DNA from: an uncultured Flavobacteriales bacterium
Lineage (GTDB): Bacteria > Bacteroidota > Bacteroidia > CAIKAF01
Direction of reading: 5' to 3'
Assembly (NCBI GenBank): GCA_903825395.1
Contig: CAIKAF010000020.1
Coordinates: 1-64,000 of the forward strand
Length of the DNA stretch: 64,000 nucleotides
Positions 8,850-17,079 of the stretch are shown in pieces (positions within the stretch are counted from its first letter, which is position 1; each line of letters begins with the position of its first letter). Under the pieces are notes generated by a model, which worked only from the letters and a program-made list of their open reading frames with translations, was not told the DNA's origin and ran no database searches. The translations under genes and the position numbers were made by a program.

Positions 8850-9175
8850 CCATAGCTGAATCTCAAGAATTAGTCGACCAATGGATTAAAACCCACGGTG
8901 TTCGGTATTTTAATGAACTCACCAACATGGCCATTTTAACCGAAGAGGTCGGCGAGCTGGCCCGCATCGTTTCGCGCAGCTACGGCGAACAATCCTTCAA
9001 ACCCGGCGAAGAACAAGAAGATATTGGAAATGAATTGGCCGATGTGCTCTGGGTACTTATTTGCCTGGCCAACCAAACAGGGGTGGACTTAACTCAGGCC
9101 TTTCAAAAAAATCTTGAAAAAAAAACCGGGCGAGACCACCGCCGACACCATCAAAATCCCAAGTTGAATTCATAA
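8846..9175 (+). CDS. MazG-like nucleotide pyrophosphohydrolase
   Basis: 109 residues, a single MazG-fold all-alpha NTP pyrophosphohydrolase. The metal-binding acidic residues are in EEVGELARIV (about residues 33-42) and IGNELADVLWVLICLANQ (about 59-76), the ExxE...ExxD arrangement of the family. The start MTIAESQELVDQWIKTHGVR is typical of the small MazG proteins encoded next to dtd in many Bacteroidota. The likely role is hydrolysis of non-canonical or excess nucleoside triphosphates; the exact substrate cannot be read from sequence. It overlaps dtd by four bases and is followed after 22 bases by rimK. Confidence 0.93.
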   Translation: MTIAESQELVDQWIKTHGVRYFNELTNMAILTEEVGELARIVSRSYGEQSFKPGEEQEDIGNELADVLWVLICLANQTGVDLTQAFQKNLEKKTGRDHRRHHQNPKLNS

Positions 9176-9197
9176 CTTTCCCCCATAGTTTTCAGGT

Positions 9198-10103
9198 ATG
9201 CATTTAGCCATTTTATCCCGCAATGGGAATCTTTATTCTACCAAACGATTGGTCCAAGCTGCAGAGCAACGCGGTCACCGTGTTACTGTTATTGATGTGC
9301 TGAAATGCAATCTGTTGATGGAGAAACGAAATCCGGGAATTTATTATCAAAATGGATTTTTGACGGATGTTGACGGAGTAATCCCACGAATTGGGGCCTC
9401 TGTTACATTTTACGGATCAGCCGTGGTTCGCCAATTCGAAATGAAAAAGGTGTTTTCTGCTGTTGAAAGCCAAGCGTTAATCCGTTCCCGAGATAAACTT
9501 CGCTCCCTACAAATTCTTAGCCGAGCCGGCTTGGGCCTACCCAAAACGGTTTTCACGAATTTTGCCCGAAATGTAGATCCTATTTTAGAAACCCTTGGAA
9601 CTCCTGTAGTTATTAAAATTTTAGAAGGCACTCAAGGCCTAGGCGTGGTTTTGGCCGAAAACCGCTCGGCCGCTAAATCGGTGATTGAAGCCTTCCACAG
9701 CCTGAAAGTGCGCATTATTATGCAGGAATTTATCGCCGAAGCCAAAGGTGCAGACATTCGTGCTTTCGTGGTCGATGGAAAGGTGGTCGGAGCCATGAAG
9801 CGCCAAGCAAAGGAAGGGGAGTTTCGCTCCAATCTTCACCAAGGTGGCACCGCCAGTGTGGTTCGACTAAGCGCAGAAGAAAAAGAAACTGCCCTGCGGG
9901 CTGCAAAAGCGCTTGGTCTTGGAGTAGCCGGTGTGGATATGCTGCAATCCAAACGCGGCCCCCTAGTCATGGAGGTGAACTCTTCCCCCGGCTTGGAAGG
10001 CATCGAAAAAGCTACCGGTAAAGATATCGCCAGCAAGATTATTCAATACATGGAACGCAATCAGTTCCGGAATGGAATCCAGAAAGACCGGATTAATGCT
10101 TGA
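9198..10103 (+). CDS. rimK: RimK-type ATP-grasp ligase (ribosomal protein S6 L-glutamate ligase)
   Basis: 301 residues with the RimK layout: an N-terminal domain starting [19 protein letters not shown], a linker with [21 protein letters not shown], and the ATP-grasp domain from about residue 100. Visible ATP-grasp features are [19 protein letters not shown] (ATP-binding lysine and glycine loop), [19 protein letters not shown], and the Mg-binding [14 protein letters not shown] near the C-terminus. RimK adds glutamate residues to the C-terminus of ribosomal protein S6; family members can ligate other peptides. The downstream gene belongs to a carboxypeptidase/deacylase family that could reverse such a modification. 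The two coding regions overlap slightly. Confidence 0.94.
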   Translation: MHLAILSRNGNLYSTKRLVQAAEQRGHRVTVIDVLKCNLLMEKRNPGIYYQNGFLTDVDGVIPRIGASVTFYGSAVVRQFEMKKVFSAVESQALIRSRDKLRSLQILSRAGLGLPKTVFTNFARNVDPILETLGTPVVIKILEGTQGLGVVLAENRSAAKSVIEAFHSLKVRIIMQEFIAEAKGADIRAFVVDGKVVGAMKRQAKEGEFRSNLHQGGTASVVRLSAEEKETALRAAKALGLGVAGVDMLQSKRGPLVMEVNSSPGLEGIEKATGKDIASKIIQYMERNQFRNGIQKDRINA

Positions 10104-11043
10104 GCCAATTTTTATTGGTCAGGCTGCCGTAGAACCCGGAGAAAGCCGTGTGATTCAAATGCCATTGGGCACCTTCCCCTCCGGTTCGCCCGTTGAAGTG
10201 CCCATCCACGTTAGTCGATCGGCTCACAACGGACCTACCGTGCTGCTGATGGCCGGTCTGCATGGCGACGAAATCAATGGGGTTGAAATTCTTCGCCGTG
10301 TGTTGGAGTCTGGACTCAATGTGCCCAAAATCGGAACCACCATTACCATCCCCCTGCTCAATGCCTTTGGGTTTATTCACTCCACCCGCGATGCCGTTCA
10401 AAGCAAAGATGTCAATCGGTCTTTTCCAGGCAGCGCCAACGGAAGCATGGCCTCTCGCATGGCCCATTTAATCAACCGCAGCATTTTGCCCCTCATAGAT
10501 GTGGGCATCGACTTGCATACCGGCGGAGCCAGCCGCTACAATTATCCGCAAATCCGTGCCGAATTAAACCGTTGGAATAACCTTGAACTGGCAATGGCTT
10601 TCGCCGCACCTTTCAGCATTCAGGCTCCCTTGCGCCCCGGCAGCCTCAGGCAGGCCGCAAAGCAAATGAAGAAATCCATTTTGGTGTATGAGGGCGGAGA
10701 GTCGCTCCGCTTTGATGAGGCTTCCATCAGCGAAGGATATCAAGGTGTTCACCGTTTCCTTAGCCACCTGGGAATGGCCGATGCCGCCCCGGCTCAACAA
10801 AAAAATCAACACATTCTAAAATCCATGTCCTGGATCCGCAGCCCCATGTCGGGCTTGTTTCAATCCTTTGTGGAATCCGGACAATGGGTGCATAAAAAAC
10901 AAACCCTAGGCGTTGTTACCGATATCCATGGCATGATTCGACAGCTGCTGATATCGAAAAAAGATGGGTTCGTCATCGGACTCAATTGCAATCCTGTGGT
11001 TCACCTGGGCGATGCCCTGATAAATTTGGGCACCGAAGAATGA
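10096..11043 (+). CDS. Succinylglutamate desuccinylase/aspartoacylase family zinc hydrolase
   Basis: 315 residues from ATG 10096, giving an 8-base overlap with rimK; ATG 10072 is an in-frame alternative that adds eight residues. Zinc-ligand motifs of the AstE/AspA fold are visible: [15 protein letters not shown] (H and E, near residue 55), the [16 protein letters not shown] segment, and [10 protein letters not shown] with the second histidine. The C-terminal third carries the small beta domain of the family ([20 protein letters not shown]). The fold removes acyl or amino-acid groups from small amides. Linked to rimK, an inferred possibility is removal or trimming of glutamates. It ends in an ATGA overlap with the next gene. 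Confidence 0.92.
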   Translation: MLEPIFIGQAAVEPGESRVIQMPLGTFPSGSPVEVPIHVSRSAHNGPTVLLMAGLHGDEINGVEILRRVLESGLNVPKIGTTITIPLLNAFGFIHSTRDAVQSKDVNRSFPGSANGSMASRMAHLINRSILPLIDVGIDLHTGGASRYNYPQIRAELNRWNNLELAMAFAAPFSIQAPLRPGSLRQAAKQMKKSILVYEGGESLRFDEASISEGYQGVHRFLSHLGMADAAPAQQKNQHILKSMSWIRSPMSGLFQSFVESGQWVHKKQTLGVVTDIHGMIRQLLISKKDGFVIGLNCNPVVHLGDALINLGTEE

Positions 11044-11981
11044 AAACGGTTTTGGTGACCGAGGCTTTGCACCCCGTATTTTATGATCGGATGCATACAG
11101 CTGGTGTGGCCACCGAAGTGTTGGCAGAAGGTGCCGATGTTCAACAGCTTATTAATTCTATGCGCAGCGTTCAAGGCCTGGCCTTGCGCGGCCGGTTTCG
11201 GATTGGTGCTGAATTGATGGACAAGGCGCCATTGTTGCAAGTGATTGGCCGAGCCGGTTCTGGCTTGGAATTAATCGATCTTGAGGCCGCTCGGCAGCGC
11301 AACATTATCTGCCTGAATTCGCCCGAAGGAAATTGCGATTCGGTGGCCGAACATGCCATCGGTATGTTGCTTTTGCTGATGCACCAGCTGCGAAAGGCAG
11401 ACGCTGAATTGAGGCAAGGCATCTTCAATCGAAACGGAAATTGGGGCAATGAACTGAAAGGCAAAACCGTAGGTATTATTGGATTGGGGCATACCGGCGG
11501 AGCCCTGGCCAGAAAGCTTCAGAATTGGGGTTTGACCTTGTTGGCGGTCGATCCCTATCGAACAGAACACTGGCCCAGCTATGTTCAACAGGTCGAAATG
11601 CATGAACTGCAGGCCAGAGCCGATGTGCTTAGTTTTCATGTGCCATTGACGGATGAAACGCGCGGAATGATTTCAAGGCAGTGGCTGCAACAGCTGCAGC
11701 GAAGACCCATTGTGGTGAATGCGGCCCGTGGGGGCTTGGCGAAAACAGCCGATTTGGCAGATGCGCTGCAGCAGAATTGGATTGGGGGCCTTTGCCTGGA
11801 TACCTTCGAAGAGGAAGCCTTGGGATTTGAGGCGCTCAGCTTCCAAAGTCCTGATTTGCAGCGGCTTTCCGCTCACCCTCAAGTGGTCATGACGCCCCAT
11901 GTGGCAGGCTGGTCGCAGCAAAGTTGGGAAGGCATATCGGCAGTGTTGGCCGATAAAATGTTGAAGGTTTTATTGGATTGA
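11040..11981 (+). CDS. D-isomer 2-hydroxyacid dehydrogenase (3-phosphoglycerate dehydrogenase-like)
   Basis: 313 residues from the ATG that overlaps the previous stop by four bases. It is a short-form enzyme without a C-terminal ACT domain. It shows the Rossmann motif GKTVGIIGLGHTGGALARKL near residues 143-162, the upstream IGRAGSGLELIDLEAARQRN, the catalytic-region VNAARGGLAKTADLADAL, DTFEEE and the C-terminal MTPHVAGWSQQS, where the catalytic histidine lies. Such enzymes oxidise D-2-hydroxyacids with NAD. Serine biosynthesis (SerA) is the commonest assignment, but substrate cannot be fixed by sequence. It is the last gene of the dtd operon. A structured repeat begins about five bases after its stop. 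Confidence 0.92.
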   Translation: MKTVLVTEALHPVFYDRMHTAGVATEVLAEGADVQQLINSMRSVQGLALRGRFRIGAELMDKAPLLQVIGRAGSGLELIDLEAARQRNIICLNSPEGNCDSVAEHAIGMLLLLMHQLRKADAELRQGIFNRNGNWGNELKGKTVGIIGLGHTGGALARKLQNWGLTLLAVDPYRTEHWPSYVQQVEMHELQARADVLSFHVPLTDETRGMISRQWLQQLQRRPIVVNAARGGLAKTADLADALQQNWIGGLCLDTFEEEALGFEALSFQSPDLQRLSAHPQVVMTPHVAGWSQQSWEGISAVLADKMLKVLLD

Positions 11982-11986
11982 TGGGT

Positions 11987-12140
11987 GGGCGGCTGCGGGC
12001 TTTCACCGGTTGTCCGCGGTTGGCGGAAGGCTGGCCCAGCGGGCTTGCGGTGGCTCCTAAAGTCGCCTCCGCGCCACGCGGGCCAGGCTCCGCCACCCTT
12101 GCGTGCAACCCGGTTCAATCCCTGCCGCGTGCCCCTCAAT
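11987..12140 (+). repeat. Structured GC-rich repeat, subfamily I, copy A
   Basis: Begins GGCGGCTGCGGGCTTTC directly behind the dehydrogenase stop and ends near AATCCCTGCCGC. Core GCGGTGGCTCC...GTCGCCTCCGC at about 12047-12072 can form a hairpin. Flanking arms CTGGCCC (12031-12037) and GGGCCAG (12080-12086) extend it, and GGCGGA/TCCGCC closes it further. The same layout with different arms recurs at 35708, 42614, 51840, 55631 and 61628. No coding function is evident. Confidence 0.85.
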
Positions 12141-12171
12141 CCTTAAAATAATTCAAAAGAAATGTACTGGC

Positions 12172-12323
12172 GATGCCGCCCGCGCCCCCGACAGAGGCGG
12201 CAGTGCGGACGCAGCCGCCCGCTTGTACCCGGTTGAGGAGGCGACTTTAGGAGCCACCGCAAACCGCTGGTACAAGCCGGGCGGCGCGGCCAAACTACAG
12301 CCGATGGCGGGAAATGGCGCCCT
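12172..12323 (-). repeat. Structured GC-rich repeat, subfamily II, copy G
   Basis: Carries the family core on the opposite strand (GAGGAGGCGACTTTAGGAGCCACCGC read in two halves at about 12235-12260). The arms are unlike copy A: CCGCCCGCTTGTACC at 12214-12228 pairs with GGTACAAGCCGGGCGG at about 12269-12284 with one bulged C. Outer flanks (CGCGCCCCCGA near 12180, GGCGCCC near 12315) are shared only with the copy at 30282. It lies between copy A and the haem-operon promoter. Confidence 0.8.
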
Positions 12324-12348
12324 AAATATCTCCTTTTAACCCCCATTT

Positions 12349-12364
12349 TACCTACAATTAGGTA
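12349..12364. promoter_or_regulatory. Candidate operator upstream of the haem-uptake operon
   Basis: TACCTA-CAAT-TAGGTA is a perfect 6-bp inverted repeat with a four-base centre. It sits about 20 bases upstream of the likely -33 element of the hmuY-like promoter, where an activator or iron-responsive regulator could bind. No regulator is identified. Confidence 0.4.
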
Positions 12365-12386
12365 TGCAATTACCCCCGTTGTGGGA

Positions 12387-12416
12387 TTGTGAACGGAGTT
12401 TGCCAATGTACTTTTG
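12387..12416 (+). promoter_or_regulatory. Bacteroidota-type promoter of the haem-uptake operon
   Basis: TTG at 12387-12389, 19 bases, then TACTTTTG at 12409-12416. This matches the TTG-N19-20-TAnnTTTG arrangement used by the Bacteroidota primary sigma factor. The start codon follows 18 bases later. Confidence 0.65.
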
Positions 12417-12434
12417 TAGTGTAAAACGATACCC

Positions 12435-13688
12435 ATGAAACTACCTGTACTGTTTGCCGCTGTTGCCTTTGGTTTAACCGCCTCTGCTCAGACGGCCGAT
12501 TCTGTGATTATTGGCCCTGCTTACCCCAACAAAGGCTTTTATTCGTTAAGCACCGGAAATGTGGGGCAAATGCCCAATACCGAATGGGATTTGCAGTTTG
12601 CTGCCCATTCTACGATGTCTTCAACCTTGCGTTTAAATGGCGGATTTAATGTGAGAGCTTGGGAATATACGGCTGGCGATTCCAGCCAATGGGCTCAATT
12701 GGATACCGCCGGAATGGGTACTTCCAACGGCTGGTTGCCCATTTACGATGCCATGAATTCGTTTGATCCCGGTGCGTTTGAAATGACCGCTACCGCTTTC
12801 CCAAATTATGGATGGGGAACCTACAATCAAATTTCACACGATATCGTGGGTACGAAGTTGTTCGTGGTGCAAACCACTTCAGGCTCCTACAAAAAACTGT
12901 TTATTAAAGCTTTACGTGCCGGAACTCAGGAATTGGAACTGCGTTTGGCCAACCTGAATGGCAGCAATGAAATCAACTTCTCTGCTTCCAGAGCCGGTTT
13001 AATTGCTAAATCTTGGATTTACATCGATTTGGATAATGCCAGTGTTTTAGATCCTGAACCGCCCGGCGCTTCCTACGATTTAACCTTCGAGAAATACCTT
13101 GGACTGGCTTCTCCCGGAGTGTATTATCCCGTTACCGGAGTGCGGCTAAACCGCAATGTGCAGGCCGTACGGGTGAGCGGTACGCATGTGGATGATGTGG
13201 ATGTTGCAGGCTTGACCTTGGGACAGGATATCGTCGCCATTGGCCACGATTGGAAGACCTTCGCCGGTAGCACTTTTGTCCTTGCCGATTCCATGTCCTT
13301 CTTCATTGAAGATCAACAGGGCGATATTTGGCAAATGTGGTTCACCGGATTTGTTGGAAGTTCTGCCGGCAAATTTGTGTTCAACAAACGCAAAGTTGGA
13401 ACGGCCTCCATTGATTCAGAAGGCGAAATCACATCCGTAGTAGCGGTTCAACCCAACCCAGTAAACAACATCGGACATTGGTTGATTCGTTTGCCTCAGG
13501 GTGCCACAGAAGGACGGCTTAGCGTAATTTCTATGCATGGACAAGTGATGCACGAAGAGCGGGTGGCCGGAGCCGGTTGGCAAGACATCGTTTTTTCTGC
13601 TGAAAAGTTGGGATTGAAGTCCGGCATGTACTTCATTCAGCTCCAAGCCGCAGGTACCATTCAAACCCAGCGCATGTTGGTGCGGTAA
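12435..13688 (+). CDS. HmuY-like haem-binding protein with T9SS sorting domain
   Basis: 417 residues: signal peptide 1-18 (ends TASAQ), an HmuY-type beta region with NTEWDLQFAA near residue 48 and DIVAIGHDWKTF near residue 270, and a T9SS type A sorting domain from about 335 (VQPNPVNNIGHWLIRL ... GMYFIQLQ). HmuY proteins capture haem and hand it to the TonB receptor HmuR, which is encoded 12 bases downstream. Here the carrier should be secreted through the type IX system instead of being lipid-anchored like Porphyromonas HmuY. The third operon gene supplies a lipoprotein version. The haem-ligand residues cannot be assigned by eye. A clear TAnnTTTG promoter precedes the gene. Confidence 0.82.
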   Translation: MKLPVLFAAVAFGLTASAQTADSVIIGPAYPNKGFYSLSTGNVGQMPNTEWDLQFAAHSTMSSTLRLNGGFNVRAWEYTAGDSSQWAQLDTAGMGTSNGWLPIYDAMNSFDPGAFEMTATAFPNYGWGTYNQISHDIVGTKLFVVQTTSGSYKKLFIKALRAGTQELELRLANLNGSNEINFSASRAGLIAKSWIYIDLDNASVLDPEPPGASYDLTFEKYLGLASPGVYYPVTGVRLNRNVQAVRVSGTHVDDVDVAGLTLGQDIVAIGHDWKTFAGSTFVLADSMSFFIEDQQGDIWQMWFTGFVGSSAGKFVFNKRKVGTASIDSEGEITSVVAVQPNPVNNIGHWLIRLPQGATEGRLSVISMHGQVMHEERVAGAGWQDIVFSAEKLGLKSGMYFIQLQAAGTIQTQRMLVR

Positions 13689-13700
13689 CCTTCAACCCGC

Positions 13701-16043
13701 ATGCCCAGGTCATTTCTGCTTTTTTTTGCACTGCTTCTTGCCCCCTTGCTTTCGGGGCAAGAAGTTTTTGTAATTAAAGTGGTCGATTCTAGGTATGATC
13801 CTCTGTTTGGGGCTCACATTCGAATTTATTCAGATACCAATGCATCGGCTGTGGTTTTGGGCGGCGGAACCACCGATTTTAAAGGAAGTTGGATAATTCC
13901 TTCTGCCCTTTCTCTGCGGCCCGGCTGTTTTGCACAGGTTCGGTACATGGGCATGCAAACCCGTTGGGTTGAACTTTCCAGCCAAAAAGCCCCTGCTCAG
14001 GTGGTCTTATATCCCAGCGCCTTTGCCGCACCGGAATATGTGGTGTCTGCATTGAGCGGTCCAACCCAAATTCGGGAATCGGTGTATCAGGCCAGAGCGA
14101 TTGGGCAAGAACGCATCGAAGGGCAGGGCGCTCAAAATTTAAAAGACGTTTTGAGCAACGATTTGAACATTCGTATTGGGCAAGATGCCGTTTTGGGGAG
14201 TGGAATTTCCATGCAAGGCTTGGGCGGAGAGAATGTTCAAATCATGATTGATGGAGTACCTGTAATTGGGAGGCTGGATGGCAATGTTGATTTAAGCCAG
14301 CTGCCACTTCAAAACGTAGAAAAAATTGAAATCATTGAAGGCCCAATGTCGGTTCAATTCGGATCTTCGGCCATTGGGGGAGTGATAAATTTAATTTCAA
14401 AAAAAGAACAAACCCATCCGTTTACCGGCGGGTTTACTTTATATGGCGAAAGCGTGGGTCAATACAATGCAGATGCACGCCTGTCCATTCAACGTGGAAA
14501 GCACAGATTTGCCATCAATGGAGGTCGGTACTTTTTTGATGGATTCAATCCTACCGATACCGTTTCTAGGTGGCAGGCCTGGAAGCCCAGAGAGCAGTAT
14601 TTTGGCAATGCCATGTATGGTGTAGCACTTAAACGCTTGTATTTGAGCAGCAACAGCCAAATGTTCTATGAAACCCTGCAATTCAAAGGTCAGCCTGAGG
14701 CTCCGTTCTACATTGCTGCCATTGACCAGTATTTTTACACGCGGCGTTTAGACCAAACCGTTCAATTGACAGGATTTATGGGCAAATCCTGGCACATCAA
14801 CCTCACCGCCGCATTCAACAACTATGAACGTCAGCGGCAATCCTTTCGTAAGGATTTAGTGAGTTTGCAGGAAATTCCGATTGACAGCAACCTTGATGTG
14901 TTCAACCGGGCGATGAGTCGCGGGGTTTTTCATTGGACACCTCAGGGAGACAGTACGCGGTTTAAATGGCAGATGGGGTATGACGCTGCCTGGGATTATG
15001 GAGAAGGACCACGCATTTCAGAGGGCAATCAATCGTTTGGAGAAGTGTCAGGCTTTAGCAGCTTGGAATACCGCCCGGGCAAAAACTGGGCCTTTACCCC
15101 GGGAATTCGATATGGGTATCATTCGGCCTTTGCAATGCGGCCCATTCCATCCTTCCATGCCATGTGGAAGAACAGCCATGGCTTTCGGGTGCGGGCATCT
15201 TACGCCCAAGGATTCAGAGCCCCTTCCCTGAAAGAACTGTACTTTGAATTTGTGGATGTAAATCACAACCTATTGGGAAATCCAGATTTACTGCCCGAGC
15301 AGTCGCATCAAGTTCAATGGGGAATTCAATGGCAGCGGTCTTGGGTGGCTTTGTCGGAATCAAAGCCCAGGAAATGGACCCGCTTGCCCGAATCGGCAGA
15401 AGGAATCTGCCCAAGCAAGAAAACCCAGTTGAGGTTCAGCTTAAATGGATTTTACAATCAGGTGAACAACCAGATTCGGCAGGTTTTGCAGACCAATACC
15501 AGTGGAATGGTGTACCGGTCAGAGAACATTTCATCTGTGAATACATTGGGGGGGCGAGTGGAAGGCGGAATGCAATGGAACCGCTTTGTGCTGGATGTTG
15601 GGTTTAGTCTTACGGGCATTCAACAGGCCCTTGAAATTGATTATCAGGTACAACAGCCCTATGTATGGGCACAAGAATACCGGGCTCAAGCTATGGTTGT
15701 GTTTCATGAATGGCAAGGTCGTTTTCAAGTGTTTGCCAAATACAATGGAACTCAGCCGTATTTGTATGCAGATGTGGACCCCATTAGTGGTGAGCCGGCC
15801 GTTCGGCAAGGTGAATTGAATGGATTTGCTTCGGTGGACGTTTCGTATACTCAGCGTTTATTAAAAAATAAACTGAGGATTACCCTTCTTGGAAAGAATT
15901 TGTTTGATGTAACCAATGTACTTCAATCGGGTGGGGGAGGTGGCACGGCCCACAGCCAGGGAAGCGGAAGCTTGCCCACTCTATGGGGCAGAACATTTGG
16001 TTTTTCCTGTGCGTATCAATTTTCAGCCGGTAACGAACGATGA
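13701..16043 (+). CDS. TonB-dependent outer-membrane haem receptor (HmuR-like)
   Basis: 780 residues. Signal peptide 1-19, then a carboxypeptidase-like N-terminal domain (about 22-105), a TonB plug (about 125-240, with QNLKDVLSNDL, ENVQIMIDGVPV and EIIEGPMSVQFGSSAIGG) and a 22-strand barrel. YAQGFRAPSLKELYFEF near residue 500, followed by a histidine and NPDL about 25 residues later, is the FRAP...NPNL signature of haem receptors, with the conserved histidine between the two. It transports haem across the outer membrane using TonB energy. It lies between two HmuY-like genes and overlaps the second by four bases. The C-terminus ends FSAGNER instead of the usual terminal aromatic residue. Confidence 0.9.
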   Translation: MPRSFLLFFALLLAPLLSGQEVFVIKVVDSRYDPLFGAHIRIYSDTNASAVVLGGGTTDFKGSWIIPSALSLRPGCFAQVRYMGMQTRWVELSSQKAPAQVVLYPSAFAAPEYVVSALSGPTQIRESVYQARAIGQERIEGQGAQNLKDVLSNDLNIRIGQDAVLGSGISMQGLGGENVQIMIDGVPVIGRLDGNVDLSQLPLQNVEKIEIIEGPMSVQFGSSAIGGVINLISKKEQTHPFTGGFTLYGESVGQYNADARLSIQRGKHRFAINGGRYFFDGFNPTDTVSRWQAWKPREQYFGNAMYGVALKRLYLSSNSQMFYETLQFKGQPEAPFYIAAIDQYFYTRRLDQTVQLTGFMGKSWHINLTAAFNNYERQRQSFRKDLVSLQEIPIDSNLDVFNRAMSRGVFHWTPQGDSTRFKWQMGYDAAWDYGEGPRISEGNQSFGEVSGFSSLEYRPGKNWAFTPGIRYGYHSAFAMRPIPSFHAMWKNSHGFRVRASYAQGFRAPSLKELYFEFVDVNHNLLGNPDLLPEQSHQVQWGIQWQRSWVALSESKPRKWTRLPESAEGICPSKKTQLRFSLNGFYNQVNNQIRQVLQTNTSGMVYRSENISSVNTLGGRVEGGMQWNRFVLDVGFSLTGIQQALEIDYQVQQPYVWAQEYRAQAMVVFHEWQGRFQVFAKYNGTQPYLYADVDPISGEPAVRQGELNGFASVDVSYTQRLLKNKLRITLLGKNLFDVTNVLQSGGGGGTAHSQGSGSLPTLWGRTFGFSCAYQFSAGNER

Positions 16044-17047
16044 GAAGATCTAGTTTTTTCCTGTTTCTATATATCCTACTTGGTTTTGGTTGCTTCGCCG
16101 AAGATGACCCCGTTCCACCCTATGTTTCACCTCAGGGCGTCATTTCTAGGGTAATAGAAATGGGACCCGAATACGGCACCCATCATTATTACGATCTTGA
16201 AACCGATTCTGTAGTGGCCATTGTAGATCGGAATTCTTGGGATATTGCCTTGGGCAGTAGCAACCTGAACCGCTCTGTATATCTGAACCATTCGAAGTTG
16301 ATGAAAGTATGCGACCTGGGCCCCGTGGATTTTGAATCTGCAGAACTCCCCGCAAATCCGGATTGGAAAATTGATGCCAGCAGCGGAGCTGAAGACTCTA
16401 CAGCGGTTGGAACTTGGGGTGAAGGTACTGCCGGAGAATTGGCATCAAAAAACCATGTTTACATTTTAGACTTGGGCTTTTCGACCATCGGCCAAGTTTT
16501 AGGAAAAATCAAATTGCAGGTATTGGGCTTTCAAAATGGAGCCTACCAAATTCGCTTTTCAGAGTATCCTACAGGTCCGATTCAAACCCTAAACGTTCCC
16601 ATCGATGTAGAATACAGCTTTGTGTATGTTAAGCTTGCCGGTGCCGGAACGGTGGTGAACGTAGCCCCCAAGCAAAGCGATTGGGATCTTGTTTTTACCC
16701 AATACACCACCATGGTTCCCAATCCCGATAATGGAATACCAGAGGCCTATTCTGTCAATGGTACCCTTTTAAATCCATACAATGTGGAGGCTTTTAGAGC
16801 CTTTACTCAGGGCTTTGAGGAATTCAGTATCGATGATTTGCCTCAATTTGATTTGAGCTCCCGTTGGGATGTCATTGGCTACGATTGGAAACGCTATGAT
16901 TTTAATACCGCATCCTACCTAATCAATGCAGATAACCTGTACGTGGTTAAAAACAGGTTGGGGAATTACTTTAAAATTAGGTTTACCGGGTTTGTTAACA
17001 ATGCCGGGCAATCCGGATACATTGGCTTGCAGGTAAAGCGCCTATAA
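16040..17047 (+). CDS. HmuY family haem-binding lipoprotein
   Basis: 335 residues starting at an ATGA overlap with the receptor gene. The N-terminus carries a lipoprotein signal with lipobox LGFGC at about residues 14-18, so it should be anchored to the outer membrane. HmuY-type features are NSWDIALGSSNLNRS near residue 65, KQSDWDLVFTQY near residue 210 and the C-terminal SRWDVIGYDWKRYDF near 275. With the T9SS-exported homologue and the receptor it forms a haem scavenging and transfer system: secreted capture protein, anchored capture protein and importer. The gene ends eight bases before the convergent arsC stop. Confidence 0.88.
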   Translation: MRRSSFFLFLYILLGFGCFAEDDPVPPYVSPQGVISRVIEMGPEYGTHHYYDLETDSVVAIVDRNSWDIALGSSNLNRSVYLNHSKLMKVCDLGPVDFESAELPANPDWKIDASSGAEDSTAVGTWGEGTAGELASKNHVYILDLGFSTIGQVLGKIKLQVLGFQNGAYQIRFSEYPTGPIQTLNVPIDVEYSFVYVKLAGAGTVVNVAPKQSDWDLVFTQYTTMVPNPDNGIPEAYSVNGTLLNPYNVEAFRAFTQGFEEFSIDDLPQFDLSSRWDVIGYDWKRYDFNTASYLINADNLYVVKNRLGNYFKIRFTGFVNNAGQSGYIGLQVKRL

Positions 17048-17049
17048 CG

Positions 17050-17079
17050 CCAGACTAGTCTTTAGCTAACATAGTCTGG
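17050..17079. terminator. Possible bidirectional terminator hairpin between the haem and arsenic operons
   Basis: CCAGACTA at 17050-17057 pairs perfectly with TAGTCTGG at 17072-17079 around a 14-base loop, at the junction of two convergent genes. It overlaps the arsC stop codon. There is no long T-run, so function as an intrinsic terminator is uncertain. Confidence 0.4.

Noticed and set aside
11987-12140. Integron attC sites
   Set aside because: The elements are palindromic with variable arms, as attC sites are, but I see no RYYYAAC/GTTRRRY ends, no cassette organisation (they separate ordinary core genes) and no integrase.
12103-12339. Small proteins encoded in the gap before the haem operon
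   Set aside because: These frames read through the GC-rich repeats in both strands; GC-rich palindromes leave open frames by chance.
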